Source: an uncultured Comamonadaceae bacterium
GTDB taxonomy: Bacteria; Pseudomonadota; Gammaproteobacteria; Burkholderiales; Burkholderiaceae
Assembly (NCBI GenBank): GCA_946482595.1
Contig: CAMLSD010000077.1
Span: forward strand, 1-24,507
Reading direction: 5' to 3'
Length of the DNA stretch: 24,507 nt
Shown: positions 8,146-15,272 of the stretch, piece after piece
Position numbering within the stretch: position 1 is the first letter of the stretch
Layout of the letters: each line of letters starts with the position of its first letter
The notes under the pieces: model-generated
What the model saw: only the letters and a program-made list of their open reading frames with translations
The model's database searches: none
Told to the model about the DNA's origin: nothing
Made by a program: the position numbers and the translations under genes

Positions 8146-8220
8146 CGGAGTGAGGGGTCGGGTGTTTCACAGGTGCATCATCGGCACCTTGCGCCCCGAC
8201 CTGAGCGCTGACCGCCCCGT

Positions 8221-8240
8221 GGCTTGACCTTCGTCAAGCC
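8221..8240 (-). terminator. Hairpin overlapping the panE-like stop codon
   Basis: Perfect 8-bp inverted repeat GGCTTGAC-CTTC-GTCAAGCC whose right arm (plus-strand sense) contains the minus-strand stop codon at 8234-8236. It lies between the PanE-like gene and the Aer-like gene, which run the same way. No T-tract follows, so termination is only possible. Confidence 0.35.
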
Positions 8241-9220
8241 GGTGGTGTGTACAGCCCGCGCGACTGGGCCATCAGCCGGGTCAGCCCCAGCAAGGCATCG
8301 ATGCCGGGCGTGGCCACGCCGATGCGGGCACCGATCTGCTGCACCACGGTGACCAGCGCATCAAGCTCGATGGCACGGCCGGCCTCGACGTCCTGCAGCA
8401 TCGAGGTCTTGAACGCACCGAGCTTGCGGGTGACGGCATTGCGGTCCTCGCCGCTTTCGGTGATCGGGCAGCCGATGCGCTCGCCGATGCGCCGCGCCTC
8501 GTCCATGCACTGCAGGATGAACCCACGCACCAGCGGGTCGTCGAGGATGCGGTCGCAGGTGGCGCCGGTCAGGGCCGACACCGGGTTCATCGTCATGTTG
8601 CCCCACAGCTTGTACCAGATGTCCTTCTGGATCTGCTGCGACGCACGGGCCTCGAAGCCGGCGGCGCTCAGCGCCTCGACCAGGGCGGTGAGGCGTTCGC
8701 TCGAGCCACCGGACGGTTCGCCGAGGATCAGGCCCCGCCCGAAGCCGTGGCGCACCAGCCCAGGCTCGGGCGTGGAGCAGGTAGCGTGCACCACACAGCC
8801 GATCACATGCCGCGAGGCGATCGCGGCCGCAACGCTGCCGTGGGGGTCCACCGCCTCGAGGCGCATGCCGGCATGGTCACCGCCGAACCCGTCGAAGAAC
8901 CACCACGGCACACCGTTCATCGCGGTCATCACCATCGTGTCGGGCCCCAGCAGCGGCGCGATGCCGCTGGCCACCCCGGGCAGGGCCGGTGCCTTGACGG
9001 CCACGACAACCAGATCCTGCACGCCCAGCTCGCCGGGCTGCTGCGACACACGCGCCGGCGCCGTATGCAGTGCCTCGGCCGTCTGCAGCCGCCAGCCGTG
9101 CTCGCGCAGGGCCTGCAGGGTGGCGCCGCGTGCCACGGCCGACACCTCGTGCCCGGCCATCGCCAGCCGGGCGCCGATGAAACCGCCGATGGCCCCGGCG
9201 CCGTAGATGCAAACCTTCAT
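8234..9220 (-). CDS. 2-dehydropantoate 2-reductase family protein (PanE/ApbA-like)
   Basis: NADPH-dependent ketoacid reductase family member of 328 residues (E. coli PanE has 303). The dinucleotide-binding GAGAIGGFIGARLA begins at residue 7; NGVPWW at 102-107 sits at the family's conserved Asn; the WYKLWGN segment holds the likely catalytic Lys204; and IELDAL (from 284) holds the substrate-binding acidic residue. It starts at an ATG preceded by AGGAG at a 7-base gap. It lies 43 bp after the class II aldolase gene, probably in one operon. The NGVPWWFF variant suggests a PanE-like subgroup that may act on another 2-ketoacid, so I do not assign pantothenate synthesis; this subgroup reading is inference. 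Confidence 0.88.
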   Translation of the reverse strand: MKVCIYGAGAIGGFIGARLAMAGHEVSAVARGATLQALREHGWRLQTAEALHTAPARVSQQPGELGVQDLVVVAVKAPALPGVASGIAPLLGPDTMVMTAMNGVPWWFFDGFGGDHAGMRLEAVDPHGSVAAAIASRHVIGCVVHATCSTPEPGLVRHGFGRGLILGEPSGGSSERLTALVEALSAAGFEARASQQIQKDIWYKLWGNMTMNPVSALTGATCDRILDDPLVRGFILQCMDEARRIGERIGCPITESGEDRNAVTRKLGAFKTSMLQDVEAGRAIELDALVTVVQQIGARIGVATPGIDALLGLTRLMAQSRGLYTPPA

Positions 9221-9263
9221 GCCGCCACTCCTTTCAGATCTTGATGATGACGTCGATCATCGT

Positions 9264-10055
9264 TCATTGGCGATAGCTCGGGTCGATGCGGTCGATCCTG
9301 CGGATCATCGCGGCCAGCACGTCCTCGCCCGCGCCGTAGTCGGGATGGAACAGCAGCGAGTCGCGGGTGCACTTGCGCTGGATGTCCTCGGGGATGTCGA
9401 TCACCGGCCCCATCGACGTCGAGGCCAGCTGGATCTCGCAGGCCCGGTTGAGGGTCCACAGCGTCGAGAAGGCCCGCGCGAGCGTGCTGCCCCAGGCCAG
9501 CAGCCCGTGGTTGCGCAGGATCACCGCCGGCTTGTTGCCGATGCTGGCCAGCAGGCGTGGAGTTTCCTCGTCGTGCACGGTGATGCCTTCGAAGGTGTGG
9601 TACGCCACCTGGTCGTGCAATTGGGCCGAATAGAAGTTGCTCATCGACAGCCCCTGCTGCGAACAGGCCACCGCCAGCCCCGCCGTGGTATGCGTGTGCA
9701 TCACGCAGTGCGCCGCGTCGAGGTGTTCGTGCAGCGCGGCGTGCACCACAAACCCGGCCGGGTTGACCGGCCAGTCGCTGCGGCCCACCACCTGGCCGCG
9801 CAGGTCGATCTTGACGAGGTTGGACGCCGTGACCTCGTCGTACATCAGACCGAACGGGTTGATCAGGAAATGGCGGTCGGGCCCGGGCACCCGCAGCGTG
9901 ATGTGGTTGTAGATCATCTCCGTCCAGCCCAGGTGCGCAAAGATGCGGTAGCAGGCGGCCAGCTGCACGCGGGCCTGCCATTCCTCGGTGGAACCATCGA
10001 AGTCGGCCGGCGGCGCCGGCGGGCGGGGCAGCAGGGCCTGGATGGGCGGATGCAT
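9264..10055 (-). CDS. Class II aldolase/adducin family protein
   Basis: Predicted zinc-dependent class II aldolase or decarboxylase of 263 residues. Likely metal ligands are His120 and His122 in MHTHTTAG and His183 in RNHGLLAWG; the GWTEMIYNHITLRVPG segment near 43-58 is typical of the adducin-type branch. The ATG at 10055 has GAGGA about 9 bases upstream; the frame is open to 10100 but the extra residues do not fit the family. It is the first gene of a likely two-gene operon with the PanE-like reductase, and an AraC regulator gene ends 125 bp upstream on the same strand. Together they suggest breakdown or rearrangement of a hydroxy- or keto-acid, substrate unknown. Confidence 0.9.
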   Translation of the reverse strand: MHPPIQALLPRPPAPPADFDGSTEEWQARVQLAACYRIFAHLGWTEMIYNHITLRVPGPDRHFLINPFGLMYDEVTASNLVKIDLRGQVVGRSDWPVNPAGFVVHAALHEHLDAAHCVMHTHTTAGLAVACSQQGLSMSNFYSAQLHDQVAYHTFEGITVHDEETPRLLASIGNKPAVILRNHGLLAWGSTLARAFSTLWTLNRACEIQLASTSMGPVIDIPEDIQRKCTRDSLLFHPDYGAGEDVLAAMIRRIDRIDPSYRQ

Positions 10056-10127
10056 GGTGTCTTGTCCTCGGCCGCAATGGACAGTGCGGCATGCGCCCAT
10101 GCTAGGCCGCAGCCCGGCGGGGCGCCA

Positions 10128-10152
10128 TCCGGATCCGGCAGCGGCTGTCCGG
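10128..10152 (-). promoter_or_regulatory. Cluster of three TCCGG repeats upstream of the aldolase gene
   Basis: Three direct copies of TCCGG at 10128-10132, 10134-10138 and 10148-10152 lie in the 125-bp gap between the AraC gene stop and the aldolase start. Direct repeats are the usual form of AraC-family operators, so they could bind the adjacent regulator. In GC-rich DNA short repeats arise by chance, so support is weak. Confidence 0.25.
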
Positions 10153-10180
10153 TTCTGGCGGATATCGCGGGAGGGGGCAC

Positions 10181-11254
10181 TCAGTGGCTGCGATGGCGCA
10201 GCGTGTGGGACGGCAGTTCGCCAAAGCGGCGCTGGTATTCGGCCGCGAACCGGCCGAGCTGGACAAACCCGAACCGCCCGGCCGCATCGGCCACCGTGAT
10301 GCGTTCGTCACCCTGACGCAGCAGCGCATGCACCGCATCGAGCCGCAGATCGCGCAGATGGCGCATCGGGGAGGTGTCGCGAAAGCGCCGGAAGGCCTCG
10401 CTCAGTGCCCGCACGCTCACCCCGCTGGCCTGGGCGATGGCGCTGAGGGTCAGCGGCTGATCGAGGTGCTCGCGCATGTGCTCCTCGGCACGCCGGACGT
10501 GCCGCGGCGCAAGCGCCGGCGGGGCGAGGCCCAGGGCATCGGCATGGTTGTGCGGGAGTTCGCTGAGCAGCATCAGCATCAGCGTCTCCTCGATGCGGCG
10601 GGTCAGCAGCGCGGGGCCGCGATCACCCAAGTAGCCCAGGGCCAGACGCAGGCCGTCACGCCAGCGCGCCGCCGTGCCGTCGCCGCGGTGCATGGCCGGC
10701 GCGAATTCGAGCGGCCGACGGACCGGCCGACCCGTCAGCGACACCAGCATGTCGTCCAGGTGCGAACGATCGATGAGCACGTTCAGCCGTTCGCTGTCGG
10801 CGCTGTAGCGCTTGTGCACGCCCGCCTCGGCCGAGGAGTCGATGGTGATCAGCCCCGGCCCGCCCTCGACGCGGCCGCGCGGCGAGACGACCTGCCCATG
10901 CCCGCAAAGCTGCAGCGAGACCAGCACGAAGGCCCGCGCCGGCTCGATCTCAAGTGCCGCCTCGCAGCCATAGCTCAGGCTGGAGACCGACAGCGCGCCC
11001 AGGCGATCCCCGCGGAAGCGCGCACAGAAGCCGCGGGCCTGTGCCGGCAGCTCCAGCCGGTGGCGGCTGAACACCTTGAGCAGCTGCGCCGAGGCCTCGG
11101 CCGGATCGCTGGCGTCAAAGCGCAGCCGCGCCGCATCCAGGCCGTGGCGGGCAGCCTGGCCCAGGGACGGCAGATCGGCATCGGCAAGGTCGGTGGCGGT
11201 GATCACGGCGTGCACATCGTTCACATCTGCAAGAATTATCCCATCGAAGTGCAC
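10181..11254 (-). CDS. AraC-family transcriptional regulator
   Basis: Regulator of up to 357 residues. The N-terminal part (about 35-215) resembles the AraC-binding-like sensor domain found in regulators such as FeaR. The C-terminal part (about 250-350) carries the two helix-turn-helices: LTLSAIAQASGVSVRALSEAFRRF at 268-291, given here as two overlapping pieces LTLSAIAQASGVS and VRALSEAFRRF, then ITVADAAGRFGF at 319-330 followed by LGRFAAEYQRRFGELPS. The leftmost possible start is a GTG at 11254; in-frame GTG codons at 11224, 11215 and 11206 are alternatives and none has a convincing ribosome binding site. It is divergent from the SulP gene and upstream of the aldolase-reductase pair, so either could be its target. 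Confidence 0.88.
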   Translation of the reverse strand: MHFDGIILADVNDVHAVITATDLADADLPSLGQAARHGLDAARLRFDASDPAEASAQLLKVFSRHRLELPAQARGFCARFRGDRLGALSVSSLSYGCEAALEIEPARAFVLVSLQLCGHGQVVSPRGRVEGGPGLITIDSSAEAGVHKRYSADSERLNVLIDRSHLDDMLVSLTGRPVRRPLEFAPAMHRGDGTAARWRDGLRLALGYLGDRGPALLTRRIEETLMLMLLSELPHNHADALGLAPPALAPRHVRRAEEHMREHLDQPLTLSAIAQASGVSVRALSEAFRRFRDTSPMRHLRDLRLDAVHALLRQGDERITVADAAGRFGFVQLGRFAAEYQRRFGELPSHTLRHRSH

Positions 11255-11266
11255 CCGGCGGGTGCA
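11250..11266. promoter_or_regulatory. Perfect palindrome between AraC and SulP genes
   Basis: TGCACCCGGCGGGTGCA has 7-base perfect arms around GGC, located in the divergent region 29 bases before the ATG at 11296. It overlaps the leftmost GTG of the AraC gene, which argues that either this is an operator and AraC starts further in, or it is coincidence. Binding protein unknown. Confidence 0.35.
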
Positions 11267-11295
11267 ATGCGGCCCGGCTCCCCGGGCATGCCACT

Positions 11296-13134
11296 ATGAT
11301 CGCCGCAGCCCCGGCCGACTGCCTCATGTCCCGTTCCCATCACGCCGCCCCCGCCCCTGCTGCCCGCCCCTGGCGTCATCGCCTGCTGGGCACCTGGGTG
11401 GACGAACTCTCGGCCACGACGCTGCGAGCCGACCTGCTGGCCGGGCTGCTGGGCGCGATCCTGGTGCTGCCGCAGGGCATCGCCTTTGCCACGCTGGCCG
11501 GACTGCCCCCCGAGTACGGGCTCTACACCGCCATCGTGCCATGTGCGGTGGCGGCCCTGTTCGGCTCCAGCCACCATGTGATGAGCGGGCCCACCAATGC
11601 CAACTCGCTGGCCCTGTTTGCAATGCTCACCCCGCTGGCGGCGGCCGGCAGCCCGCCGTACATCCAGCTGGTGCTGGTGGTCACGCTGATGGTGGGGGTG
11701 ATGCAGGCCCTGGTGGGCGGCCTGCGCCTGGGCTCGGTGGCCAACTTCATCTCGCCCGCGGCACTGCACGGTTTCACCGGCGGGGCGGCCTTGCTGATCG
11801 CCGTGCATGCCCTGAAGGACCTGCTCGGGCTGGCCCTGCCCCCCGGGCTGGGCGCCGGGGCCGTGCTGGGCCAGGTCGTGCAGCACGGCCACGAGATCGC
11901 ACCGGCCGCCGTGGCCGTGGGTGCGCTCACGCTGGCCGTCACGCTGGGCGTGCGCCGCATCGATCGCCGCTGGCCCTTCATGCTGGCCGGCCTGGTGGCC
12001 GGCACGGTGGCGGCCGTGCTGGTCAACACCCACGGGCCGGCCTGGGGCCTGGCGCCGGTGCGGGTCGTGGGCGCGATCCCCTCGCCGTGGCCGGCGCTGA
12101 GCGTGCCGCAGATCGAACTGGCCCGACTGCCTGAACTGGCGGGGCTGGCCTTTGCGCTGACCATCGTGGCACTCGGCCAGTCGATCTCGATCGCCAAGGC
12201 GGTGGCCCAACGCTCGGGCCAGCGCATCGATGCCAACCGCGAATTCCTGGGCCAGGGCCTCTCGAACATCGCGGGCGCGTTCTTTTCGTCCTATGTGTCG
12301 TGTGGCTCGCTCAATCGCTCGATGCCCAATCTGGAGGCCGGCGCCCGCACCCCCCTGGCGGCCGTTTTTGCGGCCGGCCTGCTGGTGGCGCTGGTGGCCG
12401 TGAGCGCCGGCGTGCTGGCGCTCATTCCGATGGCGGCCATTGCCGGGCTGCTGGTGCTGGTGGCCTGGTCGCTGCTGGACATCCCGCGCTGGCAGCGCCT
12501 GTGGCGCCTCAATCGCACCGAGTTCGGCATTGCGGCGGCCACGCTGGTGGCCACGATCACGATCCGTCTGGAGGTGGCCATCCTGCTGGGCACCATCCTG
12601 TCGCTGGGCAGCTTCCTGCATCGCACGGCCAAGCCGGCGATGCGCACGATGGGCTTCGATTCCACCGACCCGCACCGGCCCTTCGTGGTGCTGGACGGCC
12701 ACCACGGCACCCTGCCGGAATGCCCGCAGCTCAAGCTGCTGCGCATGGAAGGGGCGGTGTATTTCGGCGCGACGCAGCATGTGGCCGACACCCTGCACCA
12801 CCTGCGCACCGCACCAGACGCGCCGCGCCACCTGCTGGTCATGGCCAAGAGCATGAACTTCATCGACCTGCCAGGCGCCGAGCTCTGGGAGGCCGAACTC
12901 AACGCACGCCGCGCGATGGGCGGCGACCTGTACTTCCACCGGCCCAGGCCGCCGGTGATCGAGATGTGGGAGCGCACCCGTTTCATCGAGCAGATGGGGC
13001 GCGATCACATCTACCCCGACAAGCACCATGCGATCGCCGACATCTTCAGTCGGCTCGACCGCAGCATCTGCGCGCGCTGCCGGGCGCGGGTGTTCCAGGA
13101 GTGCGCGAGCCTGCCGCCGCCCCAGGAGGCATGA
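11296..13134 (+). CDS. SulP-family inorganic anion transporter with STAS domain
   Basis: Polytopic inner-membrane transporter of 612 residues. The first helix region carries LPQGIAFATLAGLPPEYGLY (58-77), the most conserved SulP segment, followed by FGSSHHVMSGPTNA (89-102). About 10-14 membrane helices extend to near residue 445, then a cytoplasmic STAS domain with the NFIDLPGAELW segment (about 520-530). SulP proteins carry sulfate, bicarbonate or dicarboxylates; the substrate here is not readable. The last 25 residues contain three cysteines in CARCRARVFQEC (592, 595, 603), which could bind a metal; that is inference. The start may instead be the ATG at 11326; neither has a strong ribosome binding site. 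It converges with the SET gene, 24 bp away. Confidence 0.9.
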   Translation: MIAAAPADCLMSRSHHAAPAPAARPWRHRLLGTWVDELSATTLRADLLAGLLGAILVLPQGIAFATLAGLPPEYGLYTAIVPCAVAALFGSSHHVMSGPTNANSLALFAMLTPLAAAGSPPYIQLVLVVTLMVGVMQALVGGLRLGSVANFISPAALHGFTGGAALLIAVHALKDLLGLALPPGLGAGAVLGQVVQHGHEIAPAAVAVGALTLAVTLGVRRIDRRWPFMLAGLVAGTVAAVLVNTHGPAWGLAPVRVVGAIPSPWPALSVPQIELARLPELAGLAFALTIVALGQSISIAKAVAQRSGQRIDANREFLGQGLSNIAGAFFSSYVSCGSLNRSMPNLEAGARTPLAAVFAAGLLVALVAVSAGVLALIPMAAIAGLLVLVAWSLLDIPRWQRLWRLNRTEFGIAAATLVATITIRLEVAILLGTILSLGSFLHRTAKPAMRTMGFDSTDPHRPFVVLDGHHGTLPECPQLKLLRMEGAVYFGATQHVADTLHHLRTAPDAPRHLLVMAKSMNFIDLPGAELWEAELNARRAMGGDLYFHRPRPPVIEMWERTRFIEQMGRDHIYPDKHHAIADIFSRLDRSICARCRARVFQECASLPPPQEA

Positions 13135-13158
13135 GCCCCCCAGGCGGGCCGGGCCGGC

Positions 13159-13581
13159 TCAGATGCGCCCGACGCAGTTGGGCGCGCCGCAGCGGCACAC
13201 CAGCTTGCCGGCATGGTGCGTCTCGCCATAGTTGGCGGTGAGTTCCTCGCCGGCAGCAATGGCACGCAGCGCATAGAACTCCACCCGGCCCTGGCGGATG
13301 CGCAGCACCGTGTTCGGCGAGCAGGAATGGTTGGTGTAGCGCATCGGGTCGACCGACTGGGACGCGTCGATGGCCCGCTTGTGCGAGACCTCGATCATCA
13401 TGATGCGCTGCTGCCCCTTCACGCGCCGGTTGGCCTCGGCCACGCTGATGGCCTCGCCGCGGATCTCGCCGATCTTCTTGTAGGCCGGAATGTCCTCGGC
13501 CGCAAACGCACCCTGGCCGTCAATGAGGCTGGGCTTGACGTCGACGGCGAACTTCTGGGGGTTGGCGGGCGTGGCACACAT
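13159..13581 (-). CDS. Small SET-domain protein-lysine methyltransferase
   Basis: Single-domain bacterial SET protein of 140 residues. The S-adenosylmethionine-binding first motif is GQGAFAAEDIPAYKKIGEI (22-40); the core is RYTNHSCSPNT (81-91) with N84-H85-S86-C87; then GEELTANYG (111-119) with Tyr118, the usual catalytic position. A post-SET zinc motif CRCGAPNC (129-136) follows, which with Cys87 gives the four ligands seen in SET enzymes. All key elements are present, so an active lysine methyltransferase is plausible; the target protein is unknown. It lies 29 bp after the MFS gene and may share its transcript. The start at 13581 has no clear Shine-Dalgarno; the frame is open into the MFS gene, but family homology begins near this ATG. 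Confidence 0.88.
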   Translation of the reverse strand: MCATPANPQKFAVDVKPSLIDGQGAFAAEDIPAYKKIGEIRGEAISVAEANRRVKGQQRIMMIEVSHKRAIDASQSVDPMRYTNHSCSPNTVLRIRQGRVEFYALRAIAAGEELTANYGETHHAGKLVCRCGAPNCVGRI

Positions 13582-13610
13582 GGCCGCATTATCGGCGGCC
13601 GCGGCGGCAC

Positions 13611-15272
13611 TCAGTCGTGGCGCAGGCTCTCGGCGATGCTGCGCGTGACCACCGGCGGATGCTCGCCGATGTGAAAGCTCAGCCGGCGCTCGCGCAGGCT
13701 GACGTCGGACGCGGTGACCCGGTCGAAGCGCCGCAGATGCTCGACCCAGGACTCGTCGACAAAGTACTCGAAGAACCGGCCCGGGTCGGAGGTGTCGCGA
13801 AACAGCTCCCATGACAACGCGCCGAAACGCAGCCGCGAGCGGCGGCTTTCTTCCATCACGGCGCGGAATTCCGCGGCGCGCAGCGGATCGATGCGGTACT
13901 CGATCGTCACCATCACCGGCCCGTCATTGGGGTCGATCGGACGGCTCGCGACCGGCGACTTCCAGGGCTGGATCGGGGTGAGGTCTTCCTCGGCCCCGCC
14001 GCCCACCCGGAAGCGGCGCAGCGCCCACAGCGCCAGCAGGCCCACGATCGAGGCGGTGATCACGCTGGTGCGCACGCTCGTGTGGGTGGCCACCTGCCCC
14101 CACAGCGCCGCGCCGGCAGCCGCGCCGCCCATCAACGCCATCTGGTAGATCGACATGCCGCGTGCGCGCACCCAGTCGGGCAGTGCGAGCTGGGCCGAGA
14201 CCGTGAGCGTGTTGGCCACGCTGATCCAGGCCATGCCGCAGATCATCATGCCGATGGCGGCCAGGTAGATGTTGGGCGCAAACACCACCGCGACGGCCGC
14301 GAGCGCCTGCACGACACTGCCATTGCGCAGGATGTGGTCGATCTCCATCATCTGCCGCAGCCGCTGCATCGAGGCGGCCGCAACGATCGCGCCCACGCCC
14401 ATCGAGGCCAGCAGCAGGGTGAAGGTGCCGGCATCCCCGCCGTGCAGCCGGCGCGCCACCAGTGGCAGCAGTGCCAGCACGGCCGTCGACTGCAGGAAGA
14501 ATACCGCCACCCGCAGCAGCACCGCATGCATGCGGGTGGACTGCTGCACATACTGGAAACCCACCCGGATCGCCCCGAGAAAACGCTCGGCCGGCAAGGC
14601 GCTGACCTTGCGCTCGCGCTTCCAGTGCATGATCACGAACCCGGCCACGACCGACAGCACCGCGTTCAGCACGAACACATAGGCACTGCCCAGGCCGGCG
14701 AGGATCGCACCGGCCAGGATGGGCCCGGCAATGCGCGAGGCATTCATCGCGATGCCGTTGAGCGCGAGCGCCGCCGGCAGCTGCGAGCGCGGTACAAGCT
14801 CGGGCACGATCGCGGCAAACACCGGCCAGCGCATCGCCATGCCGATGCCGTTGGCAAAGGTGAGCACCAGCAGCAACGGCGCGCTCATCGCGTCGGCCAG
14901 CAGTGTGGCGCACATCACCAGCGCCACCGCCGCCACCCAGAACTGGGTGAACATGAAGTAGCGGCGCCGGTCGAGGATGTCGGCCAGCGCGCCGCTGGGC
15001 AGGCCCAGCAGGAAGACCGGCAAGGTGGACGCGGTCTGCACCAGCGCCACCATGGCCGGCGAGGTGGTGAGCGAGGTCATCAGCCAGGCGGCCGCGACAT
15101 CGTTCATCCACATGCACACATTGGCCGTGAGCCAGGTGACCCACAGCATGCGGAACACCGGCTGCGACAGCGGCGCCCAGGCCGACACTGCCTGCGGCCG
15201 CCGCTCGGGCGGCAGCGCAGGCGGCGGTGGGCTGCCGGGCTCGTTCAGGTCAGCCATGCGCCGTTCAGCCAC
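13611..15272 (-). CDS. MFS transporter (EntS/MFS_3-like) with C-terminal ABM-like domain
   Basis: Inner-membrane major facilitator of 553 residues, longer than the usual 400-430. A proline-rich cytoplasmic N-terminus (1-35) is followed by about 12 helices (about 40-420), with the motif-A-like GALADILDRRR at 94-104 and a second half typical of the enterobactin-exporter branch. Residues about 452-535 (VMVTIEYRIDPLRAAEFRAV onward) form a soluble ferredoxin-like domain resembling antibiotic-biosynthesis-monooxygenase folds. The longest start is a GTG at 15272, overlapping the maeB stop by 8 bases, with AGGAG only one base away; the ATG at 15257 is the better-placed codon but is 16 bases from that AGGAG. 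An efflux role is likely; substrate unknown. It probably shares a transcript with maeB. Confidence 0.88.
   Translation of the reverse strand: MAERRMADLNEPGSPPPPALPPERRPQAVSAWAPLSQPVFRMLWVTWLTANVCMWMNDVAAAWLMTSLTTSPAMVALVQTASTLPVFLLGLPSGALADILDRRRYFMFTQFWVAAVALVMCATLLADAMSAPLLLVLTFANGIGMAMRWPVFAAIVPELVPRSQLPAALALNGIAMNASRIAGPILAGAILAGLGSAYVFVLNAVLSVVAGFVIMHWKRERKVSALPAERFLGAIRVGFQYVQQSTRMHAVLLRVAVFFLQSTAVLALLPLVARRLHGGDAGTFTLLLASMGVGAIVAAASMQRLRQMMEIDHILRNGSVVQALAAVAVVFAPNIYLAAIGMMICGMAWISVANTLTVSAQLALPDWVRARGMSIYQMALMGGAAAGAALWGQVATHTSVRTSVITASIVGLLALWALRRFRVGGGAEEDLTPIQPWKSPVASRPIDPNDGPVMVTIEYRIDPLRAAEFRAVMEESRRSRLRFGALSWELFRDTSDPGRFFEYFVDESWVEHLRRFDRVTASDVSLRERRLSFHIGEHPPVVTRSIAESLRHD

Noticed and set aside
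8171..8189. Six-base inverted repeat AGGTGC/GCACCT upstream of the Aer-like gene
   Set aside because: Short arms and a 7-base centre; likely by chance in this GC-rich sequence.
11236..13029. Minus-strand frame of about 600 codons opposite the SulP gene
   Set aside because: Composition is dominated by His, Gln, Arg and Gly, as expected for the antisense of GC-rich membrane protein code; no domain is recognisable.
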